NCBI GenBank assembly: GCA_017557605.1
Contig: JAFYYJ010000119.1
Coordinates: 33,415-97,414, forward strand
Length of the DNA: 64,000 nt
From: Salinivirgaceae bacterium
Lineage (GTDB): Bacteria; Bacteroidota; Bacteroidia; Bacteroidales; SZUA-534
Direction: 5' to 3'
The translations under genes were made by a program, and so were the position numbers. Below are positions 1 through 9,200 of the stretch, piece after piece. Position 1 is the first letter of the stretch. Every line of letters starts with the position of its first letter. The notes beneath the pieces are model-generated. The model saw nothing but the letters and a program-made list of their open reading frames with translations, did no database searches and was not told the origin of the DNA.

Positions 1-105
1 GATAAAGTGTTGGTGTTCAAGAAGAAACGCCGTAAAGGCTATCAGAAAATGAACGGACACCGTCAGCAGTTCACTCAAATTCAGATTGAAAACATTAAAG
101 CATAA
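1..105 (+). CDS. rplU: 50S ribosomal protein L21, C-terminal part
   Basis: The window opens inside this gene; only the last 34 codons and the TAA stop are present. The readable tail is basic ([19 protein letters not shown]) and matches the C-terminal end of bacterial L21, which binds 23S rRNA in the large subunit. The assignment is strengthened by the neighbour: rpmA (L27) starts 6 bases after the stop, the standard rplU-rpmA operon order. The upstream part and the promoter lie outside the window. Confidence 0.93.
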   Translation, partial: DKVLVFKKKRRKGYQKMNGHRQQFTQIQIENIKA

Positions 106-111
106 TATACC

Positions 112-372
112 ATGGCACATAAGAAAGGCGTCGGCAGTTCGAAGAACGGTCGTGAATCAGCAAGTAAGAGATTGGGCGTTAAGATTTTCGGCGGCCAGGC
201 CGCTGTAGCTGGCAACATCATCGTACGTCAGAGAGGAACTCAGCACCACCCGGGCAACAACGTAGGTTTGGGTAAAGACCACACTTTGTTCGCTCTTGTA
301 GATGGTACAGTTTCTTTCGTAAAGAAACGCGACAACAAATCGTACGTATCGGTTATTCCGGCCGAGGCATAG
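112..372 (+). CDS. rpmA: 50S ribosomal protein L27
   Basis: An 86-residue protein with the full L27 pattern: [22 protein letters not shown] at the N-terminus, FGGQ, then [22 protein letters not shown]27 sits near the peptidyl transferase centre and its N-terminus reaches the tRNA ends. The length is normal. The ATG follows the rplU stop by 6 bases, so the two are cotranscribed. A hairpin with a T-run follows before serS. Confidence 0.98.
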   Translation: MAHKKGVGSSKNGRESASKRLGVKIFGGQAAVAGNIIVRQRGTQHHPGNNVGLGKDHTLFALVDGTVSFVKKRDNKSYVSVIPAEA

Positions 373-393
373 ATTTTTATCAAAAAAGATAAG

Positions 394-435
394 AAAGAGG
401 CTGACCGTCAAATCGATGGCATCCTCTTTTTTGTT
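394..435 (+). terminator. Probable terminator or attenuator between rpmA and serS
   Basis: AAAGAGG (394-400) can pair with CCTCTTT (423-429), followed by a T-rich stretch. The loop is long (about 22 bases) and partly structured, so it may be a leaky terminator that lets part of the rplU-rpmA transcript reach serS, which starts 19 bases further on. Confidence 0.5.
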
Positions 436-453
436 TTATAACAATACAACGTT

Positions 454-1734
454 ATGCTAACTCTTAAGTTTATTCAAGAAAATCCCGAGGCAGTTATTGC
501 CGGGTTGAAAATCAAGAATTTCGATGCCGAACCATACGTGAAGCAGATTCTTGCAAAAGATGACGAGCGTCGTGCAACCCAAAAGGAACAGGACGACATT
601 TTGGCTCAAATCAATTCTATATCGAAACAAATCGGCCAACTCTTCAAAGAGGGAAAAGCAGCTGAGGCCAACGAGCTGAAGAAAAAAAGTGGCGAACTTG
701 GCGAGGCACAAAAGGCTCTGGGCGAAAAACTCGACGCCATTACCGCCGAGCTGAACGACATTCTGGTGCGTCTGCCGAATATGCCGTACAAACTGGTGAA
801 ACCTGGCAAGGGCGCTGAGGACAACGAGATTGTGAAACTTGTTGACGACAAGATTCCTCACCTTCCGGAAGACGCCAAACCGCACTGGGAACTGGCAAAA
901 GACTATGATTTGATTGATTTCGAACTCGGCGTGAAGATAACCGGCGCCGGATTCCCCGTATATAAAGGCAAAGGTGCAAAACTGCAGCGCGCACTCATCA
1001 GTTTCTTCCTTGAGGAGAACGAAAAGGCCGGATTCCTCGAAATTGAGCCGCCTTTGATGGTGAACGAGGCTTCAGGCTACGGCACTGGCCAGCTTCCCGA
1101 CAAGGAAGGCCAGATGTACCACGTCAACCTCGACAACCTCTACCTGATTCCGACAGCTGAGGTGCCTGTGACGAACCTTTACCGCGATGTGATTGTATCG
1201 TCGAAAGACCTGCCGATTAAGAACACCGCCTACAGCGCCTGCTTCCGCCGCGAGGCCGGCTCGTACGGCAAGGACGTGCGCGGTTTGAACCGTCTGCACC
1301 AGTTCGACAAGGTTGAGATTGTCTGCATTGAGCACCCGTCGCGCTCATACGAGACTCTGGACAAGATGGTGGCTCACGTTGAGTCGCTTGTTCAGAAGTT
1401 GGGCCTGCCCTACCGCATCCTTCGCTTGTGCGGTGGCGATATGAGTTTCACATCGGCAATGACATACGACTTTGAGGTGTTCTCGGCCGCACAGAAACGC
1501 TGGTTGGAGGTTAGCTCGGTATCGAACTTTGAGACATTCCAGGCCAACCGCTTGAAACTGCGCTTCCGTGACGAGGAGACAAAGAAAACACAATTGGCTC
1601 ACACCCTGAACGGCAGCTCACTGGCTTTGCCGCGCATTGTGGCCGCTCTGCTCGAGAACAACCAGACACCAGAGGGCATCAAACTGCCCGAGTGCATCCA
1701 GAAGTTTATGGGTTGCAGCATGCTGACGAAGTAA
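454..1734 (+). CDS. serS: Seryl-tRNA synthetase
   Basis: A 426-residue class II synthetase that charges tRNA-Ser. Residues 1-110 form the charged coiled-coil arm that binds the tRNA long variable arm. The catalytic core follows, with the serine-site motif IPTAEVPVTNLYRD, motif 2 around CFRREAGSYGKDVRGL, and motif 3 NGSSLALPRIVAALLE near the C-terminus. The length is normal for bacterial SerRS and nothing is missing. A strong terminator follows at 1755. The only open question is whether it has its own promoter or depends on read-through from rpmA. Confidence 0.98.
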   Translation: MLTLKFIQENPEAVIAGLKIKNFDAEPYVKQILAKDDERRATQKEQDDILAQINSISKQIGQLFKEGKAAEANELKKKSGELGEAQKALGEKLDAITAELNDILVRLPNMPYKLVKPGKGAEDNEIVKLVDDKIPHLPEDAKPHWELAKDYDLIDFELGVKITGAGFPVYKGKGAKLQRALISFFLEENEKAGFLEIEPPLMVNEASGYGTGQLPDKEGQMYHVNLDNLYLIPTAEVPVTNLYRDVIVSSKDLPIKNTAYSACFRREAGSYGKDVRGLNRLHQFDKVEIVCIEHPSRSYETLDKMVAHVESLVQKLGLPYRILRLCGGDMSFTSAMTYDFEVFSAAQKRWLEVSSVSNFETFQANRLKLRFRDEETKKTQLAHTLNGSSLALPRIVAALLENNQTPEGIKLPECIQKFMGCSMLTK

Positions 1735-1754
1735 TTTTTCGAGAAATAAAAACG

Positions 1755-1784
1755 AAGCCCGACCTACTTGGCCGGGCTTTTTTG
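1755..1784 (+). terminator. Rho-independent terminator of serS
   Basis: GC-rich stem AAGCCCG / CGGGCTT followed by TTTTTT. It lies between the convergent serS and DUF853 genes. The reverse strand also ends in a T-run, so it may serve both. Confidence 0.85.
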
Positions 1785-1825
1785 TTGTGTTTGTAATGGA
1801 ATATTTGGATAATCTAACGCCGAAA

Positions 1826-3349
1826 TTATCTCATCAGGTTTCCCAAAATTCCTCTAACAAATGCTCCGACAAGTCCGCCGGAAGTTGATTTTTTCCGGCT
1901 TGAACCACCCACAAGACTTCTGGTGATTTCGCGGGTTGCAGTGGTGGCCACCGTGGTTAGAATCTTCTTGCCAGTGCCGGTTGTTTTCTTTGATTTATCA
2001 CTTGCTGACTTCTTTTTGGCAGATTCTGCCTCCACTTTGGCTTCTTCGGCGGCCTTCTTGTCTTTTTCAGCTTGGGCAAGAAGAACCTCGAACGCACTCT
2101 CTCGGTCGATAGCCTTGTCATACTTACCGAATATGCGCGACTGCTTGATTATCTGCTCTCGTTGCGAGTCACTGATAGCACCAATTTGGCTCAACGGGAA
2201 CATAATCTTGGCGCGTTGCACCACCGACGGTGCGCCCTTCTCGTCAAGGAACGACACCAACGCCTCGCCAGTTTCGAGGCTCTGAATGGCATCTTCGGTC
2301 TTGAATGCAGGGTTCGGACGGAACGATTCGGCAGCTGCCTTTACAGCCTTTTGGTCTTTGGGTGTGTAGGCGCGGAGAGCGTGCTGCACACGGTTGCCAA
2401 GCTGACCCAGAATGGAATCAGGAATGTCGGACGGACTTTGCGAGATGAAATAAATACCGACACCTTTGCTACGTATCAGGCGGACAACCTGTTCAATCTT
2501 GTCAACCATTGCCTTTGATGTATCATCAAAAAGCATATGCGCTTCATCGAAGAAGAAGACGAGTTTTGGCAGTGGCATATCGCCCACTTCGGGCAATGTG
2601 GCGTACAACTCACTCATCAGCCACAAAAGGAATGTGGAGTATAGTTTCGGCTGGAGCATAAGTTTGTCAGCTGCAAGAACGCTCATCACGCCTTTACCAT
2701 TCTCAGTTGCCAGCAAATCCTGAATGTCGAAGGCCGGCTCGCCGAAGAATTTGTCAGCACCTTGGTTTTCAAGTGATAACAATGCCCGTTGGATTGCGCC
2801 AACACTCTGTGATGATATGGTGCCATATTGTGTGGTATATTCAGAGGCATTTTTTGCAACATAATCGAGCATTGAACGAAGGTCCTTCATGTCTATCAGT
2901 AACAACTTGCGGTCATCGGCTATGCGGAAGACAATGTGGAGAATGCCTGTTTGCGTCTCGTTGAGGTTGAGAAGACGCGCCAGCATATCAGGACCCATTT
3001 GCGAGATTGTACTGCGCATTGGGTGTCCTTGTTCACCAAAAACATCGTAAAATCTTACGGGACACGACTGGAATTCAGGCGTTTGCAGGCCGAACTCAGC
3101 AATGCGCTTCTCAATGAATCCCGACAGTTTGCCTGTTTGCGAGATTCCCGAAAGGTCGCCTTTCATATCGGCCATAAAGCACGGCACGCCCGCTTGGCAG
3201 AACGTTTCGGCCAAAACTTGAAGTGTTACGGTTTTTCCTGTTCCGGTAGCTCCGGCTATGAGTCCGTGGCGGTTGGCCATTTTGCCGACAATGCTTATAG
3301 GGCCGTCGGTGCAGTGGGCAATATACAGCCCGTTATCTTGAGTGAACAT
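1826..3349 (-). CDS. HerA/FtsK-type ATPase of the DUF853 (YjgR) family
   Basis: A 507-residue P-loop ATPase. Walker A GATGTGKT is at residues 33-40, Walker B appears as LVFFFDEAH near residue 265, and the start [13 protein letters not shown] is typical of DUF853 proteins. Related to HerA DNA translocases, but the cellular role of DUF853 is not established. The last ~90 residues are a Lys/Ala-rich, probably coiled-coil segment followed by a Gly/Arg-rich tail. It is transcribed divergently from ruvC with a 102-base gap. No NurA-type nuclease lies next to it, so a HerA-NurA end-resection pair is not supported here. Confidence 0.9.
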   Translation of the reverse strand: MFTQDNGLYIAHCTDGPISIVGKMANRHGLIAGATGTGKTVTLQVLAETFCQAGVPCFMADMKGDLSGISQTGKLSGFIEKRIAEFGLQTPEFQSCPVRFYDVFGEQGHPMRSTISQMGPDMLARLLNLNETQTGILHIVFRIADDRKLLLIDMKDLRSMLDYVAKNASEYTTQYGTISSQSVGAIQRALLSLENQGADKFFGEPAFDIQDLLATENGKGVMSVLAADKLMLQPKLYSTFLLWLMSELYATLPEVGDMPLPKLVFFFDEAHMLFDDTSKAMVDKIEQVVRLIRSKGVGIYFISQSPSDIPDSILGQLGNRVQHALRAYTPKDQKAVKAAAESFRPNPAFKTEDAIQSLETGEALVSFLDEKGAPSVVQRAKIMFPLSQIGAISDSQREQIIKQSRIFGKYDKAIDRESAFEVLLAQAEKDKKAAEEAKVEAESAKKKSASDKSKKTTGTGKKILTTVATTATREITRSLVGGSSRKKSTSGGLVGAFVRGILGNLMR

Positions 3350-3451
3350 AATTTGAGTGTTTTAGTTTTCTTATAAATCCAAATTTAGCTGAAATTTTAA
3401 TTCTTCAGTTATCCAATTATTCGCTTATACTTGTAAATCGTTTGAAAAGAA

Positions 3452-4015
3452 ATGGAATGTAAGATTTTAGGCATCGACCCGGGAACCAATATAATGGGTT
3501 ACGGAGTGATATCGGCTGAGGACAAAACACCGAAGTTGGAGACAATGGGGGTGATTGTGCTCAATAAGATAACCGACCCGTACATTAAGCTTGCCACCAT
3601 TCACGAGCGGGTGATTAAGCTGATTGACGAGTTCAAACCTGATGAGTGTGCCATTGAGGCGCCGTTCTTCGGGCAGAATGTACAGTCGATGTTGAAGCTG
3701 GGACGGGCGCAGGGCGTGGCTATTGCCGCCGCAATATCGCGGCAGATACCGATTGCGGAATACGCTCCACGCAAAATAAAACTTGCCATAACCGGCACCG
3801 GCGACGCGTCGAAGGAACAAGTGGCAGGCATCTTGCAGCATATCTTCCGTTTTGCCGACATTCCTAAAAACCTTGATGCCACCGACGGGTTGGCTGCAGC
3901 GTTGTGCCATTTTTATCAGAAGAGCGGCACGGTAGCATCTGCTCACGGTTCGGCAAAGCACGCCAAAAGCTGGGCCGACTTTGTGAATAAAAATCCCGAC
4001 AGGCTTGTGAAATAA
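3452..4015 (+). CDS. ruvC: Holliday junction endonuclease RuvC
   Basis: A 187-residue resolvase that cuts Holliday junctions formed in recombination and moved by RuvAB. The four acidic metal ligands are present: D9 in GIDPGT, E69 in AIEAPFF, and D142 and D145 in [13 protein letters not shown]. The length fits the family, with a short basic tail. ATG start; no clear ribosome binding site, as is usual in Bacteroidota. ruvA and ruvB are not in the window. Confidence 0.97.
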   Translation: MECKILGIDPGTNIMGYGVISAEDKTPKLETMGVIVLNKITDPYIKLATIHERVIKLIDEFKPDECAIEAPFFGQNVQSMLKLGRAQGVAIAAAISRQIPIAEYAPRKIKLAITGTGDASKEQVAGILQHIFRFADIPKNLDATDGLAAALCHFYQKSGTVASAHGSAKHAKSWADFVNKNPDRLVK

Positions 4016-4042
4016 AAACGACCGTCTATCGTTTTGAATATC

Positions 4043-5581
4043 ATGAGTATTACATTGGATAACGGAGACGTATTGACCAAACGCCAGCAGTTTCATTATA
4101 TAATTGCCGTGTTCGGACTGTTTTTGCTGGCTGTCGGTTTGCCCACATCAAAATTTGTGTCGTCGGTGGGAGGCGTGATGCTTGGCATCAACTGGCTGAT
4201 TGAGGGCGACTGGCGGCGCAAGTGGCAGATACTGAAAACCGACCGCCACCTGTGGCTGTTGCTGGTTTTGTATCTGGTGTTTGTCTGGGGTCTGATACAA
4301 AGCTCTCCGCACAGCGACGGAATTCGGCTGTTGCGCACAAAAGTGCCAATGCTCTACATTCCGCTGGTGGTGGCCACAACTCGTATAAAATTCAGCCACA
4401 TCCGCATGCTGACAGAGTTTTATGCCTACATGGTGGCTCTGACAACGCTTTTGTCGTGGTACAATCTGCTGTTCTCCGACCTTGAGATACGCCGCATATA
4501 TCCGTTCTGCAAGCATATTTCTCACGGAATACAGATGTGTGTCGGGTGCGTTATCTGCTTCAGTTTCCGACATAAGCGTATTTACGAGTCAAAGAAGCAC
4601 AATAACATTCTTTTGGCCGTTGGATTATATCTGATTGTATGCATGATAGCCTTTGCAAAATACACCGCTTTGGCAGCCGGGCTTATAACGCTGGTTGTTT
4701 GGCTTGCGTATTATGTTTATAAGAATTGCCGTTTGGCTGTAAAGGTTGGATTTCCAATAGCCATAGTGCTGATTATGAGCATTGTCGGATTAGGGTTGCG
4801 GCGCTCGATAAACAATTATTTTACGCCTCGGTTCGATACGGAGGCCGTGCACAAGCAATTCACATCACGCGGCAATCCATACACTTTCGATACAAATACG
4901 ATAGTCGAAAACGGGCAATATGTGGGCGTTTACGTTTGCGACGAGGAACTTGCCCAGGCATGGCCTGAAAAAAGTAAAAAGCCTTATAATGAGGTATATA
5001 AAACGCTTATCCGATACCTCAACAGCAAAGGCGACTACAAAGATTACGACGCTGTGGCGGCGCTTACCTCAGATGAGGTTGCCGACATCGAAAATGGTAT
5101 TGCCAACATAAAATACAAATCGTTTTTGTCGCGGCTTTATGTCACTTTCTTTGAGTTTACAAACCAGCAAGATGTTGAGGAAAAAAGCATGATGAAGAGG
5201 TTCTATTGTTGGCGTCTGGCAGGCAAGCTCATTGCCGAACGTCCATTGCTCGGTTACGGAAACGGCACAGCCTCAAAAATCTTCCAGAGCGAACAGATGA
5301 AAAACCCGAACATCAAAAACCCGCTTGTGGTTCCGCATCAGCAATATCTTGAAGACGCCATGACCTTCGGAATACTTGTTGCACTAATCATTTTGTTCGT
5401 TTATATTTTCCTGATATACAAAGGTATAAAAAACGACAACCCGCTTCTGGCGCTGACATTGCTCATGCTCATGCTGACATTGTTTGTGGAAGGCAACAAC
5501 TACCAGGCGGCAACCATTCTGTTTGCGATAGTAACAACCGTGTTCTCGTATTACAACCTGACATCGAAGCCCGGCGAATGA
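4043..5581 (+). CDS. O-antigen ligase / Wzy_C-family polytopic membrane protein
   Basis: About 512 residues with roughly ten or more hydrophobic segments. A large soluble loop (about residues 255-380) lies before the last membrane group, and the segment around ERPLLGYGNGTA followed by VPHQQYLEDAMTFG resembles the Wzy_C domain of O-antigen ligases and polymerases. Such proteins join or extend undecaprenyl-linked glycans at the periplasmic face. The ATG at 4043 is preferred over an in-frame TTG at 4034. It lies 27 bases after ruvC, far from the sugar-nucleotide genes at 13-22 kb. Ligase versus polymerase cannot be decided from sequence. Confidence 0.75.
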   Translation: MSITLDNGDVLTKRQQFHYIIAVFGLFLLAVGLPTSKFVSSVGGVMLGINWLIEGDWRRKWQILKTDRHLWLLLVLYLVFVWGLIQSSPHSDGIRLLRTKVPMLYIPLVVATTRIKFSHIRMLTEFYAYMVALTTLLSWYNLLFSDLEIRRIYPFCKHISHGIQMCVGCVICFSFRHKRIYESKKHNNILLAVGLYLIVCMIAFAKYTALAAGLITLVVWLAYYVYKNCRLAVKVGFPIAIVLIMSIVGLGLRRSINNYFTPRFDTEAVHKQFTSRGNPYTFDTNTIVENGQYVGVYVCDEELAQAWPEKSKKPYNEVYKTLIRYLNSKGDYKDYDAVAALTSDEVADIENGIANIKYKSFLSRLYVTFFEFTNQQDVEEKSMMKRFYCWRLAGKLIAERPLLGYGNGTASKIFQSEQMKNPNIKNPLVVPHQQYLEDAMTFGILVALIILFVYIFLIYKGIKNDNPLLALTLLMLMLTLFVEGNNYQAATILFAIVTTVFSYYNLTSKPGE

Positions 5582-5668
5582 CCGCGTGGCGTTAGCATCT
5601 GATTTTTCAGCCTTTCATGATGTCAATCGTGCATTTATTTGATAATTTAGTCGATAAATTAATCTGAA

Positions 5669-6268
5669 ATGGCACAACGTTTTTTTAACTGTGTTTCAAT
5701 AGTATTACATCCGGTTTTTCTGACCACAGTCGGCATTATAATGCTGACAATATGGTTGTTGCCTGGAGTTCCTTTCAAATCGAGCCTTATGCTTGCGTTG
5801 CTTGGCGCGGCATATTCGATGCTTATTCCGTTGAGTTTCATCGTGATAGCCCGAGTTTCGGGTTTCATTCACAGCTATCAGCTTAAGAGACGCAACGAGC
5901 GTATAATAAGCCTTGTCATTACCTCGGTCAGCATCTATTTTTTTCATAGAGTGCTGATTGCTTGGCATGTATCGCCCACCATTCGTCATTTTGTTATCGG
6001 AGTCATTCTGCTGATGCTGATAGCGGCCGTTATTACTTTTTTCACCCACATCAGCCTGCACACCATTGCCTGGGGCGGTCTTACGGCACTTGTCTCATAT
6101 GTATCGTTATACAAACCAGGGCTGTCTGTTACTTTGGCAATTGTGGTTTTGTTGTCGGGATTGGTTGGCACAGCACGCCTCTTCCTCGACGAGCATAAAC
6201 CAGTGCACATTTACACTGGTTATATTGTCGGATTTGCATCTATCTGGCTGACACTTATAATTTTATAA
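5669..6268 (+). CDS. Small polytopic membrane protein, PAP2-like
   Basis: A 199-residue protein with about six predicted membrane helices. The C-terminal ARLFLDEHKPVHIYTGYIVG recalls the third motif of PAP2 phosphatases (R, then H, before a Gly-rich helix), but the first two PAP2 motifs are weak, so activity is uncertain. It is compatible with an undecaprenyl-pyrophosphate or lipid phosphatase-like protein. It ends 2 bases before rnr and is probably cotranscribed with it. Confidence 0.6.
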   Translation: MAQRFFNCVSIVLHPVFLTTVGIIMLTIWLLPGVPFKSSLMLALLGAAYSMLIPLSFIVIARVSGFIHSYQLKRRNERIISLVITSVSIYFFHRVLIAWHVSPTIRHFVIGVILLMLIAAVITFFTHISLHTIAWGGLTALVSYVSLYKPGLSVTLAIVVLLSGLVGTARLFLDEHKPVHIYTGYIVGFASIWLTLIIL

Positions 6269-6270
6269 TC

Positions 6271-8445
6271 ATGAAACGAAAAACCGAAAAGCCTAAAAAA
6301 GATAGCCGCAAAAAAGGCTCGGGCGGTAACAAAAGCACGCTCATCAACAGTATTTTGTCGACATTCAGTCAGAATGAAGGCAAGATTTTGAATTATAAGC
6401 AGTTGGCAAAACTTATGGGTGTCGGCGATGAGGCAACCCGTAGGTTGTTGAACGTTTGTCTGAACGAGCTGGCTGCCGACGGCTACCTTGACGAGCCTTC
6501 GCGCGGTAAATTCTGTATGCGCCGTAAAGCCGCATACGTCACCGGCAAGGTTGATATGAACTCGAGCGGTTCGGCCTATATTGTTTCTGAGGAGTTCGAC
6601 CGCGATATTTTTGTGTCGGCCAATAATCTGCATCATGCTCTGAATGATGATATAGTAAAGGTTTACATCTACTCGAACCGCAACCGAAGCAATGTTGAGG
6701 GCGAGGTGGTGGAGATTATAAAACGCAAGCGCGAGGTTTTTGTCGGCACAATCGAGATTTCAAAGCATTTTGCCTTCCTCGTTCCAGAGCACAACCAGAT
6801 GCCATTCGATATTTTTATTCCGCTCGATAAGCTGAAAAATGCCGAAAGAGGGCAGAAGGCTGTCGCCAAGATTGTGGAGTGGGGCGACCGACAGAAAAAC
6901 CCAATAGGCGAAGTGGTTGAAGTTCTGGGAAATGCGGGCGAAAACAACACTGAGATGCACGCCATTTTGGCCGAGTACGGTTTGCCGTATCGGTTTCCGA
7001 AGCGAGTTGAGGATGCCGCCGACAAAATTGATGAGCACATTTCGGAACAGGAGATTGCCGCTCGCCGCGATTTCCGCAGCATAACGACCTTTACCATTGA
7101 CCCGGCCGACGCTAAGGATTTCGACGACGCGCTGTCGTTCCGCCGTATAAGCGAAAATCGGGTTGAGGTTGGCGTGCATATTGCCGACGTGACGTTCTAT
7201 GTCCGCCCCAATACGGTGCTTGAGCATGAGGCTTACGAGCGTGGCACATCGGTTTATTTGGTTGACCGCACTGTGCCTATGCTGCCCGAAAAGCTTTCGA
7301 ACAAAGTGTGCTCACTACGACCAAATGAGGACAAACTGTGCTTCTCAGCTGTTTTCGAACTTGACAACGATGCTCATGTACAGAGCCAGTGGTTTGGCCG
7401 CACAATAATCAATTCCGACCACAGGTTTGCTTACGAGGATGCACAGCAAGTGATTGAGACAAAGCAAGGACCGCTTGCCGACGAGATATTAGAGTTGCAC
7501 AATCTGGCTCAAAAAATGCGCGAGCGCCGCTTTGCCGCAGGTGCCATTTCGTTTGAGCGCGAGGAGGTTAAATTCCAACTCGACGAGGAGGCGCGTCCTA
7601 TCGGCGTCTATCTGAAAGAACAGAAAGAGTCGAACCAGCTGATAGAGGAGTTTATGCTTCTTGCCAACCGCAAGGTGGCTGAGTTTATTGGGAAACCCGC
7701 CGACAACAAAGGCAAACGCACGTTTGTCTATCGTATCCACGGCGAGCCCAACGAGGACAAACTTATGACTTTCGCACTGTTTATCAAGCGGTTTGGATAT
7801 CAGTTGCAGACAAAATCGAAGCGCAAGATTGCCGAATCGATGAACAACTTGCTTAACAACGTGAACGGTAAGGCGGAACAGTCTGTTATTGAGACGCTTG
7901 CTGTCCGTACAATGGCAAAGGCCGAATATTCGACCAAAAACATCGGGCATTACGGTCTGGCGTTCGACTATTACACACACTTCACATCGCCAATCCGCCG
8001 CTACCCCGACATGATGGTTCACCGTCTTCTGGCGCATTATCTCGACGGAGGCAAAAGCGTGCCGGAAGATACTTACGAGGAAATGTGCAAGCATTCATCT
8101 GAACGCGAGCAGCTTGCCACCAGCGCAGAACGCACCTCAATAAAATACAAGCAAGTGGAGTTTATGCAGGACAATGTCGGGAAGATATTCGACGGTGTCA
8201 TTTCGGGCGTTACGCAATGGGGCATCTATGTTGAGCTAAACGACAGCAAATGCGAGGGAATGGTGTCGGTACGCAGCCTTACGGATGATTTCTATGAGTA
8301 CGATGAGGCTGAATATGCCGTAATCGGCCACCGCAACAAGAAACGCTACACTATGGGTGACAAGGTTACCGTGAAAGTACTGGCGGCTAATATGGAAAAA
8401 CGCCAACTCGATTTCGCGCTTGTCAATATGCAAGCTGAGTTTTAG
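6271..8445 (+). CDS. rnr: Ribonuclease R
   Basis: A 724-residue 3'-5' exoribonuclease of the RNB family. In order: a Lys-rich N-terminus, a winged-helix segment (about 25-90), cold-shock/OB domains (about 85-240), the RNB catalytic domain with the Asp cluster IDPADAKDFDDALS at about 275-290, and a C-terminal S1 domain ending near residue 720. It degrades structured RNA in the cytoplasm. The length is normal. The stop is 3 bases from the end of a convergent small gene, with no room for a separate terminator. Confidence 0.97.
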   Translation: MKRKTEKPKKDSRKKGSGGNKSTLINSILSTFSQNEGKILNYKQLAKLMGVGDEATRRLLNVCLNELAADGYLDEPSRGKFCMRRKAAYVTGKVDMNSSGSAYIVSEEFDRDIFVSANNLHHALNDDIVKVYIYSNRNRSNVEGEVVEIIKRKREVFVGTIEISKHFAFLVPEHNQMPFDIFIPLDKLKNAERGQKAVAKIVEWGDRQKNPIGEVVEVLGNAGENNTEMHAILAEYGLPYRFPKRVEDAADKIDEHISEQEIAARRDFRSITTFTIDPADAKDFDDALSFRRISENRVEVGVHIADVTFYVRPNTVLEHEAYERGTSVYLVDRTVPMLPEKLSNKVCSLRPNEDKLCFSAVFELDNDAHVQSQWFGRTIINSDHRFAYEDAQQVIETKQGPLADEILELHNLAQKMRERRFAAGAISFEREEVKFQLDEEARPIGVYLKEQKESNQLIEEFMLLANRKVAEFIGKPADNKGKRTFVYRIHGEPNEDKLMTFALFIKRFGYQLQTKSKRKIAESMNNLLNNVNGKAEQSVIETLAVRTMAKAEYSTKNIGHYGLAFDYYTHFTSPIRRYPDMMVHRLLAHYLDGGKSVPEDTYEEMCKHSSEREQLATSAERTSIKYKQVEFMQDNVGKIFDGVISGVTQWGIYVELNDSKCEGMVSVRSLTDDFYEYDEAEYAVIGHRNKKRYTMGDKVTVKVLAANMEKRQLDFALVNMQAEF

Positions 8446-8448
8446 GAA

Positions 8449-8655
8449 TTATTCCTTCATTTTCATCCGCACATTGCGGCGATAGATGAAATAGAATAGG
8501 GCTAACAATGCCAGAACAAGGAAGGTTATCGCCTGTTTGATGTTGTGGTTCATAAACTCGCGGACGGCAATGAACAAGCACGCCACTGCCGCGGCAAACC
8601 ACATGCACTCAACCACAATACGGGCAAATCCGCTGACTTTATTCATTTTCGACAT
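8449..8655 (-). CDS. Small membrane protein, unknown function
   Basis: A 68-residue protein with two hydrophobic helices (around residues 10-28 and 38-56) and a basic C-terminus ending MKMKE. The ATG at 8655 overlaps the end of lptC by 17 bases; ATG 8646 is an alternative start. Translational coupling with lptC suggests an envelope role, but no family was recognised. Confidence 0.65.
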   Translation of the reverse strand: MSKMNKVSGFARIVVECMWFAAAVACLFIAVREFMNHNIKQAITFLVLALLALFYFIYRRNVRMKMKE

Positions 8656-9199
8656 CAAAAACTCCGCGTCCGTTAATCACTTCCCAATTATCGAAATTCT
8701 GGTCCGAGACAAGTCCGTCGCCGTAAATAACGCCGTCTTTCGATGTTATCTTCACAAACTGGTTAGTTTCAATTGTACCTTTGCCCCTGTTCCAAATCAG
8801 ATACTCGGTGTTCAGGCGGTCGCCTTTGTCGTTGCTCACATCGACGTTGCTTTTTGCCTCCCAAATACCGTCTTTGTCGTTGTAGGTTGAATATTCGGCC
8901 GACATTTGCGATGTGATGTGCCCGAGCGTGTCGTACATCTCCATTTCAATTCCTTCCGGAAACTCGAACACATTGTCTTCGGCATTCAGCTGACGCACTT
9001 TTTTGGCTTTCATTCTGACGTTTATATAGCCTTTAATCGAGCGCGTAAGCTCAACATCGAGGCCAATCATCTGCGCCGAATCGTTTTTCACGGTGAGTGC
9101 GTTCACCTCTTGCATGTTGTTTTGGCACGATGCGAAAATAAAAACTAAGGCTCCCACAAAAAGAGCCTTAGCAAATGTTATATGTGTGCCAATTGTCAT
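8639..9199 (-). CDS. lptC: LPS export protein LptC-like
   Basis: About 186 residues from ATG 9199, which follows the upstream TPR gene's stop by one base; an upstream in-frame start inside that gene is unlikely. A hydrophobic N-terminal helix ends at a lipobox-like IFASC, so it may be a lipoprotein. The rest is a beta-rich domain typical of LptC/OstA-like proteins (repeated short strands, WEVINGRGVFDVE near the end). LptC passes LPS from LptFGB to LptA in the periplasm. The TPR-lptC-hemolysin-ppiD neighbourhood is typical of Bacteroidales, although here the sugar block is inserted before ppiD. Confidence 0.85.
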   Translation of the reverse strand: MTIGTHITFAKALFVGALVFIFASCQNNMQEVNALTVKNDSAQMIGLDVELTRSIKGYINVRMKAKKVRQLNAEDNVFEFPEGIEMEMYDTLGHITSQMSAEYSTYNDKDGIWEAKSNVDVSNDKGDRLNTEYLIWNRGKGTIETNQFVKITSKDGVIYGDGLVSDQNFDNWEVINGRGVFDVENE

Positions 9200-9200
9200 G